Positions 57,713 through 64,000 of a stretch of 64,000 bases of DNA are shown piece after piece. Position 1 is the first letter of the stretch. Each line of letters begins with the position of its first letter. The notes below the pieces were generated by a model that saw only the letters and a program-made list of their open reading frames with translations, was not told the DNA's origin and searched no databases. The position numbers and the translations under genes are program-made. This stretch comes from Hymenobacter sp. PAMC 26628 (GTDB taxonomy: Bacteria > Bacteroidota > Bacteroidia > Cytophagales > Hymenobacteraceae), in the NCBI RefSeq assembly GCF_001562275.1, contig NZ_CP014304.1:2294001-2358000 (forward strand), read 5' to 3'.

Positions 57713-57798
57713 CAATTAATTTTATACTAACTTTGAAAAACGTGCTACATTATTAAGTAGTACGTTTTTTTGTTCTTATAACTACGACTCAGCAAGAA

Positions 57799-58977
57799 AT
57801 GAATATCGTTTTTATTCTTAAGAACAACTATTATACAGAGGCAGTAAGAAACCATCTCTCAACCTTGAGCGAGAAAGATAGTTTACTATTTTTCTATTCT
57901 TACGACAAAGCAGAAGAATTTTTAACTAATAATGTGGTGAGAAATAACTTGCCATTGGATTTGGTAATAACAGAAGATAACATTGATAAGGAGAAGGCAA
58001 CAGACTTTCTACAGCGCATTACGAGAGACACTTCGAGAACATATTCTAACCTCGATTTTAATTTTTACAATATACCCATTATCCTAATCATTGATCAAGG
58101 CGACCATACTGATGCTTATTCTAAATACAAGTTTTCAGATGTTTTAGAAGATACCACTATTGAAAATTTTGGCACTTACCTAAAGCACTTTATTAGTTCT
58201 GCAAAAACATGGCGCAAACAAGTTCTTGATGAGCTAGACAACCTTGGTGTTAAATTTAATTCGGGCAATATTGACTATAGCTACTATTTTTCTTCTGACC
58301 GAAAGTCGAAAGTTGATACCAATATTTTAACAAAAAATTTCAAATCTTTTCCTCGTAAGTTAAATTACGATTGGCTAATATTGAATGAAAAACAAATTGA
58401 GTTAGGCATAGACAGGTACATCAAAGAATTAAAAAGGGCAACAAGGTTAGACAAGAAGGACAAAGAAGAAAAGGAATTCCACAATATTTTCAATGACAAT
58501 TCATTTTTAATCAAGAGAGACAATTATAATAACCACTGGTATGAAGCCAAACTTCATTACAACAAAAAGAATTTCTACGAACCTGACTATTCTTTAAGTC
58601 CAAACTTTAGCCACCTTACAGACCTAAGTATATTAGAAGTAAAGCTTCCTAATGAAAGATTTATTAAGAAGACAAAATTTCATCCAGACCCTTATAGCTC
58701 ATTGATGAGTTATATATTTCAGGTAAATGACTATAAAGACTATATCGAAAGTGAAGAGTATCAAAAAAAACTAAACCAAGTCTTTGGATTTATTCCAACG
58801 AAGGTTGAATACAATCTACTAATTGGAAGGTCAGCGGATAAAGCCAGCAACATATATAACTTAAATAAAAGAATGCGACAAATGGGAGCTTTACATATAA
58901 ACCTATTGACCTACGATGAATTACTTGACTATCAGGTAAAGTATTTAGACAGAATAAAACTGTTGAAAGTGCTGTAA
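57799..58977 (+). CDS. Shedu-like (DUF4263) nuclease with N-terminal receiver-like domain
   Basis: 392 residues, strongly A/T-rich against the GC-rich genome. Residues 1-125 resemble a receiver fold (MNIVFILKNNYYTEAV; LPLDLVITEDNID; IPIILIIDQGD) although conserved phosphorylation residues are uncertain. Residues about 220-392 match DUF4263, the SduA protein of the Shedu anti-phage system: EKEFHNIF, Pro262-Asp263 in YEPDYSL, Glu280-x-Lys282 in LSILEVKLP, and Gln308 with QVNDYKDY. These form a PD-(D/E)XK nuclease site. Shedu acts as a single-gene defence, so no partner is required. It lies 86 bases after the orphan icmF tail. Confidence 0.75.
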   Translation: MNIVFILKNNYYTEAVRNHLSTLSEKDSLLFFYSYDKAEEFLTNNVVRNNLPLDLVITEDNIDKEKATDFLQRITRDTSRTYSNLDFNFYNIPIILIIDQGDHTDAYSKYKFSDVLEDTTIENFGTYLKHFISSAKTWRKQVLDELDNLGVKFNSGNIDYSYYFSSDRKSKVDTNILTKNFKSFPRKLNYDWLILNEKQIELGIDRYIKELKRATRLDKKDKEEKEFHNIFNDNSFLIKRDNYNNHWYEAKLHYNKKNFYEPDYSLSPNFSHLTDLSILEVKLPNERFIKKTKFHPDPYSSLMSYIFQVNDYKDYIESEEYQKKLNQVFGFIPTKVEYNLLIGRSADKASNIYNLNKRMRQMGALHINLLTYDELLDYQVKYLDRIKLLKVL

Positions 58978-59088
58978 TTCTTTATGAAAAAAATTGATTC
59001 CCCACACCCTGCCTTCCCAACCTCGGGAGGGCAGGGTGTTGTGCGTAACGGGGCCCCGCCCACGCGGGCCCGCCGGGCGCGGCGGCGC

Positions 59089-59112
59089 GACGCGGCCCGC
59101 TTCGGCAGCGGC
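59089..59112. repeat. 24-bp direct repeat, left of fic
   Basis: Identical to 60259-60282 (begins GACGCGGCCCGCTTCGG). The two copies bracket the Fic gene. The surrounding bases 58990-59128 are very GC-rich with several short inverted repeats. Confidence 0.8.
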
Positions 59113-59127
59113 AGTGGGGCGGGCGAG

Positions 59128-59160
59128 CCTATCGTATCGCTACTAGCTCCTATCGTATCG
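59128..59160. promoter_or_regulatory. Possible operator: repeated CCTATCGTATCG
   Basis: CCTATCGTATCG occurs at 59128-59139 and 59149-59160, 21 bases apart (two helical turns), followed by the related TACCGTATC. The site lies 30-60 bases upstream of the fic promoter box and could bind the wHTH of the Fic protein itself. Confidence 0.45.
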
Positions 59161-59188
59161 TACCGTATCTGGCGCGGTGGGCGGCGCG

Positions 59189-59196
59189 TACTTTTG
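59189..59196 (+). promoter_or_regulatory. Promoter -7 box of fic
   Basis: TACTTTTG matches TAnnTTTG and ends 4 bases before the ATG, predicting a leaderless or nearly leaderless message. Confidence 0.5.
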
Positions 59197-59200
59197 CGGC

Positions 59201-60241
59201 ATGGAAACGCAGGTACACACGGTGGCGGTGACGCTGGATTGGGGATTACTGGCGGCGGTGAGCAAGCTGGACAGGTTTGATGCGTCGTGGTCGGCCATTG
59301 AGCGACGGGAAGGCCAGAGCCTCAAGCAACTCAAGGCCATTGCCACGGTGCGGAGCGTGGGGGCTTCGACGCGCATTGAGGGCTCGCGGATGAGCGACGC
59401 GGAAGTGGACGTACTGCTGCGCAACACCGACATTATGAAGCTGGAGGACCGGGATTCGCAGGAAGTGGTGGGCTACTTTCAGGCACTGGACTTGATTACC
59501 GAGTCCTACGCCGACATTGACATCACTGAAAATAGCTTGAAAGGACTGCATAGCCAATTGCTGCGGTTCAGCCGCAAGGACGAGTTGCACCGGGGCAACT
59601 ACAAACAGCATCCCAATTCCGTGGAGGCCAGCCTGCCCGATGGCACGAAGCGGCTGGTGTTTGCGACCACCGCGCCGGGCATCGCGACCGAGGATGCCAT
59701 GCGGGCACTGCTGGCCTGGTATGCGCAGGACGCGGCCACGCACCCGCTGGTGAAATGCGCCTTGTTCTGCTACGAGTTTTTGAGCATTCATCCGTTTCAG
59801 GACGGCAACGGGCGGCTTAGCCGGTTGCTGGCCACCTTGCTTTTGCTGCGGCAGGGCTACGTCTGGATTCAGTACGTGAGCCTGGAGCACGAGATAGAGA
59901 GCCGCAAAACCGAGTATTACCGCGAACTGCAGCGGTGCCAGTCGCAGCGACCGGGCGAGAATATTTCGTCGTGGCTGACTTTCTTTTTCAGTGCCCTGGG
60001 CAACGTGCAGCAGCAATTGTTGCAGAAGCTGACGGCCGAAGGCGCGGAAAGCCAACTGCAGCCCCGCGAAAAATCCATCCTACTGTTCATTGAAAATAAT
60101 CCAGGCTGCCGGTCCGGGGTTATTGCCAGCCGGCTGGACATTCCGGCTCCTACAGTCAAAAAAATACTAGCCATTTTGGTTGACCGGGGCCTGATTGCGC
60201 GGCACGGCAGCGGCCCCGGCCTCAACTATAGCCTAAGTTGA
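59201..60241 (+). CDS. Fic family protein with C-terminal winged helix
   Basis: 346 residues from the ATG at 59201. The Fic core is intact: HPFQDGNGRLSR at residues 197-208 with catalytic His197. An N-terminal inhibitory helix motif S-T-R-I-E-G (residues 56-61, [ST]xxxE[GN]) marks a self-inhibited class II enzyme. The C-terminus is a winged helix-turn-helix (VIASRLDIPAPTVKKILAIL). Fic enzymes transfer AMP to target proteins; the target is not known. It lies in the accessory region between a Shedu-like gene and a REP-associated transposase and is flanked by 24-bp direct repeats. Confidence 0.9.
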   Translation: METQVHTVAVTLDWGLLAAVSKLDRFDASWSAIERREGQSLKQLKAIATVRSVGASTRIEGSRMSDAEVDVLLRNTDIMKLEDRDSQEVVGYFQALDLITESYADIDITENSLKGLHSQLLRFSRKDELHRGNYKQHPNSVEASLPDGTKRLVFATTAPGIATEDAMRALLAWYAQDAATHPLVKCALFCYEFLSIHPFQDGNGRLSRLLATLLLLRQGYVWIQYVSLEHEIESRKTEYYRELQRCQSQRPGENISSWLTFFFSALGNVQQQLLQKLTAEGAESQLQPREKSILLFIENNPGCRSGVIASRLDIPAPTVKKILAILVDRGLIARHGSGPGLNYSLS

Positions 60242-60258
60242 GCCGGGCACTACTGCAA

Positions 60259-60282
60259 GACGCGGCCCGCTTCGGCAGCGGC
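60259..60282. repeat. 24-bp direct repeat, right of fic
   Basis: Exact second copy of 59089-59112, beginning 18 bases after the fic stop. Confidence 0.8.
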
Positions 60283-60316
60283 GGCGGGGGCGCGGGGGTG
60301 GGGCCCCTGGATTGGT

Positions 60317-60502
60317 GCGCGTTTAGGTGCAGCTGTGGCGCATGACCAGCTGTGCTGTGGGGGTGCGCTTCCACTGCTGCGCTGGTGGTGGGGGGCGGCT
60401 GTGCTGGTGGCAATGTGGTAACGGCTCGTTCTGTGGGAGGCACAGCCTCCCCCGGAAGGAAGGCACGAGTTGCGCTCCCGTTGGTCGCTAAACTCGCGCC
60501 AG
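60317..60502. repeat. REPIN-like unit, left of the transposase
   Basis: A degraded left arm (GCGCGTTTAGGTGCAGC) and a clear right arm (GGCACGAGTTGCGC ... CTAAACTCGCGCCAG), with internal hairpin GGGAGGC-ACA-GCCTCCC at about 60438. It parallels the unit at 61096-61314. Confidence 0.65.
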
Positions 60503-60526
60503 CTATTTGGGGCTAAGGGTGCAGGG

Positions 60527-61075
60527 TTAGCCGATTAGCAGTACCTCGACCAGGCCGGGGCGGCCGGCGTAATTGCGGGCGCTACTGTAGAGAAAATCTT
60601 CCGGCGCATCCACAAAGCCGGCCACGACGGGGTTTTGGTGCAGGTAATGGAGCCGCTGCTGTTGCAGCTCGATGGAGTGCAACTCGATGGGGTGGCTGTC
60701 GTGCTGCCAGAACTGGTATTTCGTGTTGTGGGCGTTGCGCTGGCCGGCCCCCTCAAACATCCACAGCACCCAGCTGCGGCGGCTTTCCTGCTGCTTGTCC
60801 TCGATGGCGCGGAGCACGGCTTTGGCCGTGTGCCGCTTCAGGTCGCGCAGGATGCCGGAGAGGTGCTCGGCTTCAGTGCTGACGATGAGATGGGCGTGGT
60901 TGGTCATGAGGCACCACGCGTAGATTTCCAAGCCTTTGTGCTCCTGGCAGTACCGCAGGCTGTCCACGAAAATATCGTTGTAAAGCCGGCGGGTGAAAAC
61001 GTCAATCCAGTTGACCGTAGCAAAGCTGACGAAGTACAAATGCTGCGAATCCCGAATCTTGTACTTCTCACTCAT
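60527..61075 (-). CDS. REP-associated tyrosine transposase (RAYT, Y1 family)
   Basis: 182 residues from the ATG at 61075 (MSEKYKIRDSQHLYFVSF). The HUH motif is H60-A-H62 in CLMTNHAHLIVS and the likely nucleophile is Tyr144 in LHYLHQNPVVAG. Such enzymes act on single-stranded hairpins of REP elements and usually occur as one copy flanked by REPs rather than as an insertion sequence with terminal repeats. Related palindromic units lie on both sides here. No second transposon gene is seen. Confidence 0.88.
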   Translation of the reverse strand: MSEKYKIRDSQHLYFVSFATVNWIDVFTRRLYNDIFVDSLRYCQEHKGLEIYAWCLMTNHAHLIVSTEAEHLSGILRDLKRHTAKAVLRAIEDKQQESRRSWVLWMFEGAGQRNAHNTKYQFWQHDSHPIELHSIELQQQRLHYLHQNPVVAGFVDAPEDFLYSSARNYAGRPGLVEVLLIG

Positions 61076-61095
61076 GCCCCGAAATAAGCACCGCT

Positions 61096-61314
61096 GGCGC
61101 GAGTTTAGGCGCAGCCGTAACTCGTGCCTCACCATGACGTGGAGGTTGTACCTCCACTGCCGCGCCAGCGGCAAGGCGGAACTGCACTGGCGGCAAGCGG
61201 CGGCCGCGCTTACTGCCTCGTCCTGTGGGGTCGTGCTATGGGGTCGTCCTGTGGGAGGCACAGCCTCCCCCAAAGGACAGGCACGAGTTACGCTTCGCTA
61301 AACTCGCGCCAGTG
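61096..61314. repeat. REPIN-like unit, right of the transposase
   Basis: Left arm GCGCGAGTTTAGGCGCAGCC (about 61098) is inverted against the right arm ending CTAAACTCGCGCCAG (61314). Two internal perfect hairpins, TGGAGGT-TGT-ACCTCCA (61139-61155) and GGGAGGC-ACA-GCCTCCC (about 61254-61270), lie between. It resembles a pair of REPs joined head-to-head. Confidence 0.7.
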
Positions 61315-61409
61315 GGGCCCACTAAATTAATTCTATTTTTAATATATATTATTTCAATAATTATTTCAGTAGCTATGATTAATTTGTAATTATCTATTCA
61401 CTTTTAATC

Positions 61410-62228
61410 ATGCTTGCTATGTCGTTCGCCCTGTCCGTTGCCACGCTGGGGGCCTGTTTGCTGGCGGGGGCCAGTCTGCTTGCCCCCGCGCCGGTGCACG
61501 CCCAGCAGCAGGCGCCAACCGGCCAGCGGAGCCTGCCGCCCATTCCGGGGTTGGGGCCCCCGCCCGTGCTGCCGGCCCAAGCCACACCGGCCCAGAAAGA
61601 AGCGTACGCCCGCCAGATGGCCGAACGCACCCGCCAGCGCTGGAACTACCTGCTCACCGATTCGGTGGCCCGCACGAAGGTCCTCAACACGGCGCCGAAT
61701 GCCTTGCTGGTGCAGGCGGTGAAAGGGCTGGCCCCTGGCACGGCCCTCGACGCCGACATGGGCGAGGGGCGCAACGCTTTGTATTTGGCCCAATTGGGGT
61801 GGCAGGTCACGGGCGTCGACGTGGCAGAAAAGGCGCTTGCGTTTGCGCAGCAGCGGGCGCACACCCTGGGCGTGCCGCTCGCCACCGAAGTGCACGACAT
61901 GGCCACCTACGAGTGGGGCACCAATAAGTGGGACCTAATTGTGCTGAGCTACGCCGGCGGGCGCGACTACGCGCCCCGCGTGGCCCGGGCCCTCAAGCCC
62001 GGCGGGCTGGTGGTGCTGGAGGCGTTCCACATGGATGCTACCAAGCGCTTGCAAGTCGTGGACGGCGACTACCGCGTATTCTTCAATACCAACGAGTTGC
62101 CCAAGCTATACGGCGGGGCGGGGTTGAAGATTGTGCGCTACGAAGAGCCGCTGGCCCCAGCCGATTTTACCAAGGAAACGCTGCGCCTCGTGCGATTGGT
62201 GGCCCAAAAGCCAATGCCGGGCCGGTAA
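61410..62228 (+). CDS. Exported SAM-dependent methyltransferase-like protein
   Basis: 272 residues. The N-terminus (MLAMSFALSVATLGACLLAG, then SLLAPAPVHA before QQQ) is a convincing signal peptide with an A-x-A cleavage site. After a Pro-rich stretch comes a class I methyltransferase fold: motif I LDADMGEGRNALYLAQLG, GVDVAEKAL, DLIVLSYAGG and LKPGGLVVLEAFH. A SAM-dependent enzyme outside the cytoplasm is puzzling because SAM is not expected there; it may be inactive or bind another ligand. An ATG 9 bases later is an alternative start. It stands alone. Confidence 0.75.
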   Translation: MLAMSFALSVATLGACLLAGASLLAPAPVHAQQQAPTGQRSLPPIPGLGPPPVLPAQATPAQKEAYARQMAERTRQRWNYLLTDSVARTKVLNTAPNALLVQAVKGLAPGTALDADMGEGRNALYLAQLGWQVTGVDVAEKALAFAQQRAHTLGVPLATEVHDMATYEWGTNKWDLIVLSYAGGRDYAPRVARALKPGGLVVLEAFHMDATKRLQVVDGDYRVFFNTNELPKLYGGAGLKIVRYEEPLAPADFTKETLRLVRLVAQKPMPGR

Positions 62229-62433
62229 GCTCACGCCAGCGCGCCGGGTCGTTCTGCGGAGAGCCCGGCTTTCCCGCGCGGCAACCACGAGTTGCGCCGA
62301 AGGCACACCAGCAGGGCCCGTGGGGACTGGGCGCACGGCTGGGGAAACGCTACGCGCCCTGGGGCCCCAGGGCCCCGGGCCAACTGGTTTTTGGGGCGGG
62401 CGGCGCATTTGCCGGCGCTGCGGGATTCGTTCT

Positions 62434-62441
62434 TACGTTTG
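62434..62441 (+). promoter_or_regulatory. Promoter of the DUF1349 gene
   Basis: TACGTTTG matches TAnnTTTG, with TTTG at 62408-62411 as a possible -33 box. The rest of the 257-base gap after the methyltransferase holds only GC-rich short inverted repeats. Confidence 0.5.
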
Positions 62442-62485
62442 CCCGTGTCCAAGCCCCCCGCTCCATTTCCCCGTCAGCACTTCTT

Positions 62486-63265
62486 ATGAAGCAACATATT
62501 TCTACGTTCCCAGCCCTGCTGGGGCTGCTCCTGCTGGGGAGCTGCGCCGACCACTAAGCCCCCGCTGCGGCGGCCACCGCTGCGCCGGGGGCCCCGCCCG
62601 CACCCGGCTCTACGGCCGCCCAGGATACGGCCCGCGTGAGCGGCAAGCCCTGCGACATCCAGCTGGCGGGCATCCACTTCACCAAGGCCGTGAACGGGGC
62701 CGATACCCTGGCCACCACCGATGCCCAGGGCCGGACGGCGTTTCGGGTGGGCGCGAAAAAGGACTTTTTCTGCGACCCGAACGACAACAAGCTTTCCAAC
62801 AACACAGCCCCCATCCTGCTGGCTAAAGTCGATAACACCAAGCCCTTTACGCTGGCGGCGAGGGTGACCCCCGGCTTCACGGCCAAGGGGCTCTACAACG
62901 CCGGCGTGCTGTACCTCTACGTGAACGACCGGCGCTGGCACAAGCCCTGCTTCGAGCAGGACGAGCGCGGCCGCCACCGCATCGTGTCGGTGCGCACCAT
63001 CGGCACGTCCGACGACAACAACCACGACGTGGTGCAGGGCCCCACGGCCTATCTGAAAATCTCGTCGGATACGCGCACCGTGGGCAGCTACTACTCGCTC
63101 GACCAGAAAACCTGGCAGCTGGTGCGCCTCTACAAAAACGACTACCCCGCCGAGCTGTGGGCAGGCGTGAGCGCGCAGTGCCCCATCGACACGGGCGCTA
63201 CCAGCCACTTCGAGGACATCCGCCTGACGCAGAACAGCGTATCGGACTTCCGGCTGGGAAACTAG
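62486..63265 (+). pseudogene. DUF1349-like lipoprotein with in-frame TAA
   Basis: Read through, 259 codons. Codons 1-23 encode a lipoprotein signal (MKQHISTFPALLGLLLLGSC), then TAA at 62555-62557, and the same frame continues through an Ala/Pro linker into a beta-sandwich domain resembling DUF1349 (FFCDPNDNKLSNNTAPILLA, AGVLYLYVNDRRWHKPC, GSYYSLDQKTWQLVRL). One base change would restore it. Without readthrough the mature domain has no signal peptide. Confidence 0.7.
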
Positions 63266-63623
63266 GACCGTTGGCCAATCATTAGGGGCCCCAGTGAAAT
63301 AGCTGCCGCATATCCGCTGGGGCCCTGTTTATGAGCACCCACGCAAAGTTGCCGGGCTGCGCCGAGCCGTTTGCAGCAGCGGCTCGCGCCCGACCAGGTT
63401 GCGCAGCGGGCTTGAGTTGACTCATACCCGACGCGAAGCAATTTGCGAGAGCATGGGATAGAGACGCGACACTTCACGTCTCGGCGTTCGCGCCGTCTAA
63501 CCGTCGTTCAACGAGGCGATGCGAAGTGTCGCGTCTCTACAGCAGCCGGTCAATTTTCGCATTATACTTCGTAACGAGTCTAGCTTGCGCACAAATGACC
63601 CGCTCTCCTTCTTAAGTTTGGGA
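63266..63623. other. Gene-free stretch with hairpins and a palindromic repeat
   Basis: After the DUF1349 gene there is a hairpin GGGGCCCCAG/CTGGGGCCC (about 63285-63326) followed by TGTTTA, a possible terminator. The next 130 bases show nothing I recognise. The family B palindrome lies at 63459-63540. The last 80 bases lead to the deacetylase and hold no clear promoter box. Confidence 0.5.
63459..63540. repeat. Palindromic repeat, family B
   Basis: Arms TAGAGACGCGACACTTC (from 63459) and GAAGTGTCGCGTCTCTA (to about 63539) are exact inverted copies with a loop of about 50 bases. Confidence 0.8.
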
Positions 63624-64000
63624 ATGCACTTCCCCAGAATTCTGTCGCTGCCGGCCGCGGCGGCCCTGCTGCTGGCAGGCCACGCCGCCACCGCCCAACC
63701 CGCCCCCGATGCCTGAGCACGGCAAGCCCTGCGCCGTGGTGCTGACCTACGACGACGCCATCGACGCCGACCTCGACAACGCCATTCCTGCCCTCGACTC
63801 GCTGAAGCTGCGGAGCACGTTTTACCTCATCGGCTCGTCGCCGGCCGTGGCCAAGCGGCTGCCCGAGTGGCGGCGGGCGGCCCAGCGCGGGCACGAGCTC
63901 GGCAACCACGCCCTGTTCCACCCCTGCGACGGCAGCCTGCCGGGCCGCGGCTTCGTGACGCCCGACAACGACCTGAGCAAGTACACCGTGAGCCGCGCCG
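63624..64000 (+). pseudogene. Polysaccharide deacetylase, frameshifted and cut by the window end
   Basis: A signal peptide starts at ATG 63624 (MHFPRILSLPAAAALLLAGH) but its frame ends at TGA 63714-63716. The deacetylase domain runs from 63709 in the next frame: VVLTYDDAIDADLDNAIPAL, STFYLIGSSP and the His pair in GHELGNHALFHPC, a NodB-type metal site. Removing one C from the run at 63703-63707 would join them. Either an indel (real or assembly) separates the signal from the enzyme, or a cytoplasmic form starts at ATG 63709. Confidence 0.7.

Noticed and set aside
60527..61314. Insertion sequence of the IS200/IS605 type
   Set aside because: The HUH enzyme has the single-domain RAYT form, there is no TnpB, and the flanking units are REP-like hairpins present beyond the gene ends.

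Overview
This 64 kb window is high-GC DNA from a Bacteroidota bacterium, most likely a Hymenobacter-like member of the Cytophagales. The evidence is a SusC/SusD/SusE outer-membrane system, secreted enzymes with type IX secretion (T9SS) C-terminal domains, promoters with the Bacteroidota -7 box TAnnTTTG, the order DUF177-rpmF-plsX-fabH-efp-accB-accC, and a very high density of GGGGCC/GGGCCC in and between genes. No rRNA, tRNA or CRISPR array was seen. The one structured RNA gene is rnpB at about 49.64-50.02 kb.

Layout. 0-3.2 kb: end of a succinate-semialdehyde-type dehydrogenase, a YdcF-like membrane protein and a DUF885 lipoprotein. 3.3-7.2 kb: a single-chain restriction-modification enzyme (type ISP/IIG-like) broken by two frameshifts, one inside three tandem 8-bp repeats, then an unknown gene. 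7.4-15.4 kb: secreted NucA-family nuclease, alpha/beta hydrolase, M28 peptidase, a HIT-NuiA fusion, GreA, a hydroxyacid dehydrogenase, a small lipoprotein and RsmA. 15.5-31 kb: LacI regulator, a DUF294/CBS protein coupled to a DnaQ-like exonuclease, transaldolase-PGI fusion, leucyl aminopeptidase, PdxA and the fatty-acid/ribosomal cluster. 31-37 kb: a decayed toxin-antitoxin pair, a GH5-like glycosidase, a nonsense-mutated T9SS protein and an esterase. 37.4-47.6 kb: SusC-SusD-SusE, an N-acetylglucosamine-kinase-like protein and a secreted alpha-amylase. 47.9-53.3 kb: Smr protein, DUF4279-like protein, rnpB, a sigma-54 activator, a HbpS-like protein and formaldehyde dehydrogenase. 53.4-61.3 kb: a fused acyl-CoA mutase (IcmF) followed by an accessory region. 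61.4-64 kb: an exported methyltransferase, a nonsense-mutated DUF1349 lipoprotein and a frameshifted polysaccharide deacetylase cut by the window end.

The most interesting part is 56.9-61.3 kb. A small PD-(D/E)XK-like gene lies between the true 3' end of icmF and a second, about 96% identical 172-bp copy of that 3' end. Next come an AT-rich Shedu-like (DUF4263) nuclease with an unusual N-terminal receiver-like domain, a Fic protein flanked by 24-bp direct repeats, and a REP-associated transposase flanked by related palindromic units. This looks like a defence and mobile-element hotspot anchored on the icmF 3' end.

Other points: a palindromic repeat inserted in frame inside icmF; a nuclease-inhibitor-like domain fused to a HIT protein near a nuclease of the inhibitor's target family; six or more 3'-end palindromes whose arms vary together; and several disrupted genes. 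All calls come from reading the sequence and from family knowledge. No database search was run. Frameshifts and stops could be real or assembly errors.
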